Assembly: GCF_037975245.1 (NCBI RefSeq)
Contig: NC_092563.1
Location: 11,189,001-11,253,000 of the forward strand
Length of the DNA stretch: 64,000 nt
DNA from: Apostichopus japonicus
Lineage: Eukaryota > Echinodermata > Holothuroidea > Aspidochirotida > Stichopodidae
Direction: 5' to 3'
The notes below the pieces were generated by a model. It ran no database searches and was not told the DNA's origin. It saw only the letters and a program-made list of their open reading frames with translations. Both the position numbers and the translations under genes were made by a program. Shown one piece after another: positions 61,610-64,000 of this stretch; within the stretch, counting starts at the first letter, position 1, and each line of letters begins with the position of its first letter.

Positions 61610-64000
61610 TGCGGTACCGATCAATCGAATAGGCGGTTTCGATCAATCGAATGTGCAGTACCGATAAATGGAATGTGCGGTACCGATCAATAAATTGTGC
61701 GATACCGAAGAATCGGATGTGCGGTACCGATCAATAGAATGTTCGATCCCGATCAATCGAATGTGCGGTACCGATAAATCGAAAGTGTGGTACTGATTAA
61801 TCGAATGTGCGGTACCGATCAATCGAATGTTCGATCCCGATCAATAGAATGTTCGGTACTGATCAATCGAATGTGCCGTACCGAACAATCGAATGTGCGG
61901 TACCGAACAATCGAATGTCCGGTACCGAAGAAAATTAATGTGCGGTACCGATCAATCGAATGTGCGATACCGAACAATAGAATCTCCGGTACCGATAAAA
62001 TGGATGAGCGGTACCGATCGATCGAATGTGCGGTACCGATCAATCGAATATGCGGTACCGAACAATCGAATGTGCGGTACGGTTCAATCGAATGTGCGAT
62101 ACCGATCAATAGAATGTTCGGTACCGATCAATCGAATGTTCGGTACCGATCAATCGAATATTCGGTACCGATATATCGAATGTTCGGCACCGAACAATCG
62201 AATATGCGGTACCGATCAATCGAATGTGCGATACCGATCAATGGAAAGTGCGTTACCGATCAATCGAAAGTCGGTACCGATAAATCGAATGTGCGGCAAA
62301 GATAAATGGAATGTGCGGTACCAATAGATACAATGTTGGGTACCGATAAACGAATGTGCGGTACCGATCGTTCGAATGTGAGGTACCTAACAATCGAATG
62401 TGCCGTACCGAACAAACGAATGTGCGGTACCGATCAATCGAATGTGCGATACCGATAAAAATGAATATGCGGTACCGATCGATCGAATGTGCGGTACCGA
62501 TCAATCGAATGTGCGGTACCGATAAATGGAATGTGCGGTATCGATTAATGAATTGTGCGATACCGAACAATCGGGTGTGCGGTACCGATCAATTGAATGT
62601 GCGGTACTGAATAATCGAATGTGCGGTACCGAACAAACGAATGTGCGGTACCGATCAATTGAATATGAGATACCGAACAATGGAATGTGCGGTACCGATA
62701 AAATTAATGTGCGGAACCGATCAATGGAATGTGCGGTACCGATCAATCGAATGTTCGGTACCGATAAATAGAATGTGCGGCACCGATAAATCGAATGTGC
62801 GGTACCAATAAATAGAATGTTCGGTACCGATAAACGAATGTGCGGTACCGATCAATCGAATGTGCGGTACCGATAAATCGAAAGTGTGGTACTGATTAAT
62901 CGAATGTGCGGTACCGATCAATCGAATGTTCGATCCCGATCAATAGAATGTTCGGTACCGATCAATCGAATGTGCCGTACCGAACAATCGAATGTGCGGT
63001 ACCGAACAATCGAATGTCCGGTACCGAAGAAAATTAATGTGCGGTACCGATCATTCGAATGTGCGATACCGAACAATAGAATCTCCGGTACCGATAAAAT
63101 GGATGAGATGTACCGATCGATCGAATATGCGGTACCGATCAATCGAATATGCGGTACCGAACAATCGAATGTGCGGTACCGATCAATCGAATGTGCGGTA
63201 CCGATCAATCGAATGTGCGGTACCGATCAATCGAATGTGCGGTACCGATCAATCGAATGTTCGGTACCGATAAATCGAATGTGCGGCACCAATAAATCGA
63301 ATGTGCGGTACCAATAAATAGAATGTTCGGTACCGATCAATCGAATGTGCGGTACCGATCAATCGAATGAGCGGTACCGATCAATCGAATGTGCGGTACC
63401 GATAAATCGAATGTGCGGTACCGATCAATCGAATTTGCGGTGAGGATCAATCGAATGTGCGATACCGATCAAGCGAATGTTCGATCCCGATCAATCGAAT
63501 GTGCGGTACCGATAAAATGAATGTGCGGTACCGATCAATCGAATGTGCGGTACCGATCAATCGAATGTGCGGTACCGAAAAATCGAATGTGCGGCACAAA
63601 TAAATCGAATGTTCGATACCGATTAATCGAATGTTTGGTACCGATCAATCGAATGTTCGGTACCGATCAATCGAATGTGCGGTACAGATCAATCGAATGT
63701 GCGGTACCGATAAATCGATTATGAGGTACCGAACAATCGAACGTGCGTTACCGATAAAATGAATGTGTGGTACCGATCAATCGCATGTGCGGTACCGATC
63801 AATCGAATGTTCGGTACCGATAAATCGAATGTGCCACACCGATAAATCGAATGTGCGGTACCGATCAATCGAATGTGCGGTACCGATCAATAGAATGTTC
63901 GATCCCGATCAATCGAATGTTCGGTACCGATCAATCGAATGTTCGGTACCGATCAATAGAATGTGCGGTACCGATCAATCGAATGTGCGGTACCGATCAA
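61610..64000. repeat. 2,905-bp higher-order repeat of the 22-bp array, copy 3 (cut by window end)
   Basis: Follows copies 1 and 2 in order to the last base of the window. Private differences include GTGCGATACCGATCAATGG near 62225 and CGAAAAATCG near 63578. About 500 bp of the module lies beyond the window. Confidence 0.88.

Larger units (their letters stand above)
44042..64000. repeat. 22-bp minisatellite array (about 900 units, continues beyond window)
   Basis: A canonical unit is at 44502-44523: GATCAATCGAA followed by TGTGCGGTACC. Main variants change the first part to GATCGATCG, GAACAATCG, GATAAATCG or GATAAAATG, and the middle to GTTCGG, TATGCGG or GTGCGA. Each canonical unit has a KpnI site (GGTACC, inside the palindrome CGGTACCG), a GATC, an imperfect dyad CGAT-CA-ATCG and three CpGs. 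The + strand of the canonical unit has no stop in any frame. Because 22 is not a multiple of three, frames rotate through a 66-bp, 22-residue cycle, so frames up to 231 codons arise without selection. Confidence 0.98.

Noticed and set aside
44111-63724. Dozens of frames of 60-231 codons on both strands in the 22-bp array.
   Set aside because: Explained by a unit without stops on the + strand and variant units lacking TGA on the minus strand. The same peptide is seen in all three frames, which argues against coding.
44042-64000. Short direct repeats suggestive of a CRISPR array.
   Set aside because: Units are contiguous with no unique spacers and no cas genes, and the context is eukaryotic.
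1-64000. Telomeric repeats, rRNA, tRNA, histone or snRNA repeats within the arrays.
   Set aside because: No TTAGGG-type arrays, tRNA boxes or recognisable rRNA segments were seen on either strand.

Overview
The window is eukaryotic and almost entirely repetitive. It has no bacterial-type genes and no rRNA or tRNA that I can recognise. The only credible protein-coding signal is a short multi-exon gene fragment with plausible splice sites. It resembles DUF4806-domain proteins, which are found mostly in invertebrate animals, so an animal, probably a marine invertebrate, is the best guess. That guess is inference from one gene fragment and the general sequence style.

Layout: (1) Positions 1-34443 are a tandem satellite with a monomer of about 147 bp, roughly 234 copies. 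It is organised into nested higher-order repeats of about 7, 14, 28 and 32 monomers. (2) Positions 34444-40181 are a 5.74-kb non-satellite insert with imperfect 34-bp terminal inverted repeats (TCCCAG...CTGGGA). Both subterminal zones are built of short GC-rich tandem repeats around CTGGCGGT, and the interior is AT-rich. Joining the satellite on the two sides restores one intact monomer, so this looks like a DNA transposon inserted without a visible target-site duplication. Its interior holds the DUF4806-like exons at 37556-37660, 38108-38269 and 39118-39216. (3) Positions 40182-44045 are the same satellite resumed, about 26 monomers. (4) Positions 44042-64000 are a second, unrelated tandem array with a 22-bp unit, about 900 copies. 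It has its own higher-order repeats, including a 2,905-bp module in three tandem copies at the right edge, and it runs off the end of the window.

The satellite monomer is unusual in content. Almost every copy carries a direct repeat of the nuclear-receptor half-site AGGTCA with 1-bp spacing (DR1), often perfect. Nine left-arm copies also carry a palindromic GGTCAnnnTGACC core like an oestrogen response element. Many copies carry CAGGTAAGT, a perfect complement to the U1 snRNA 5' end. The monomer length equals nucleosome core DNA and is a multiple of three, which produces spurious 49-residue periodic reading frames. The 22-bp unit is CpG-dense, contains a KpnI site (GGTACC) and has no stop codon on the + strand.

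The many short reading frames in both arrays are by-products of repeat periodicity and are not annotated as genes. The strongest items for follow-up are the TIR element carrying a DUF4806-like gene, the regulatory-site content of the satellite, and the satellite/minisatellite junction at a shared GGTA.
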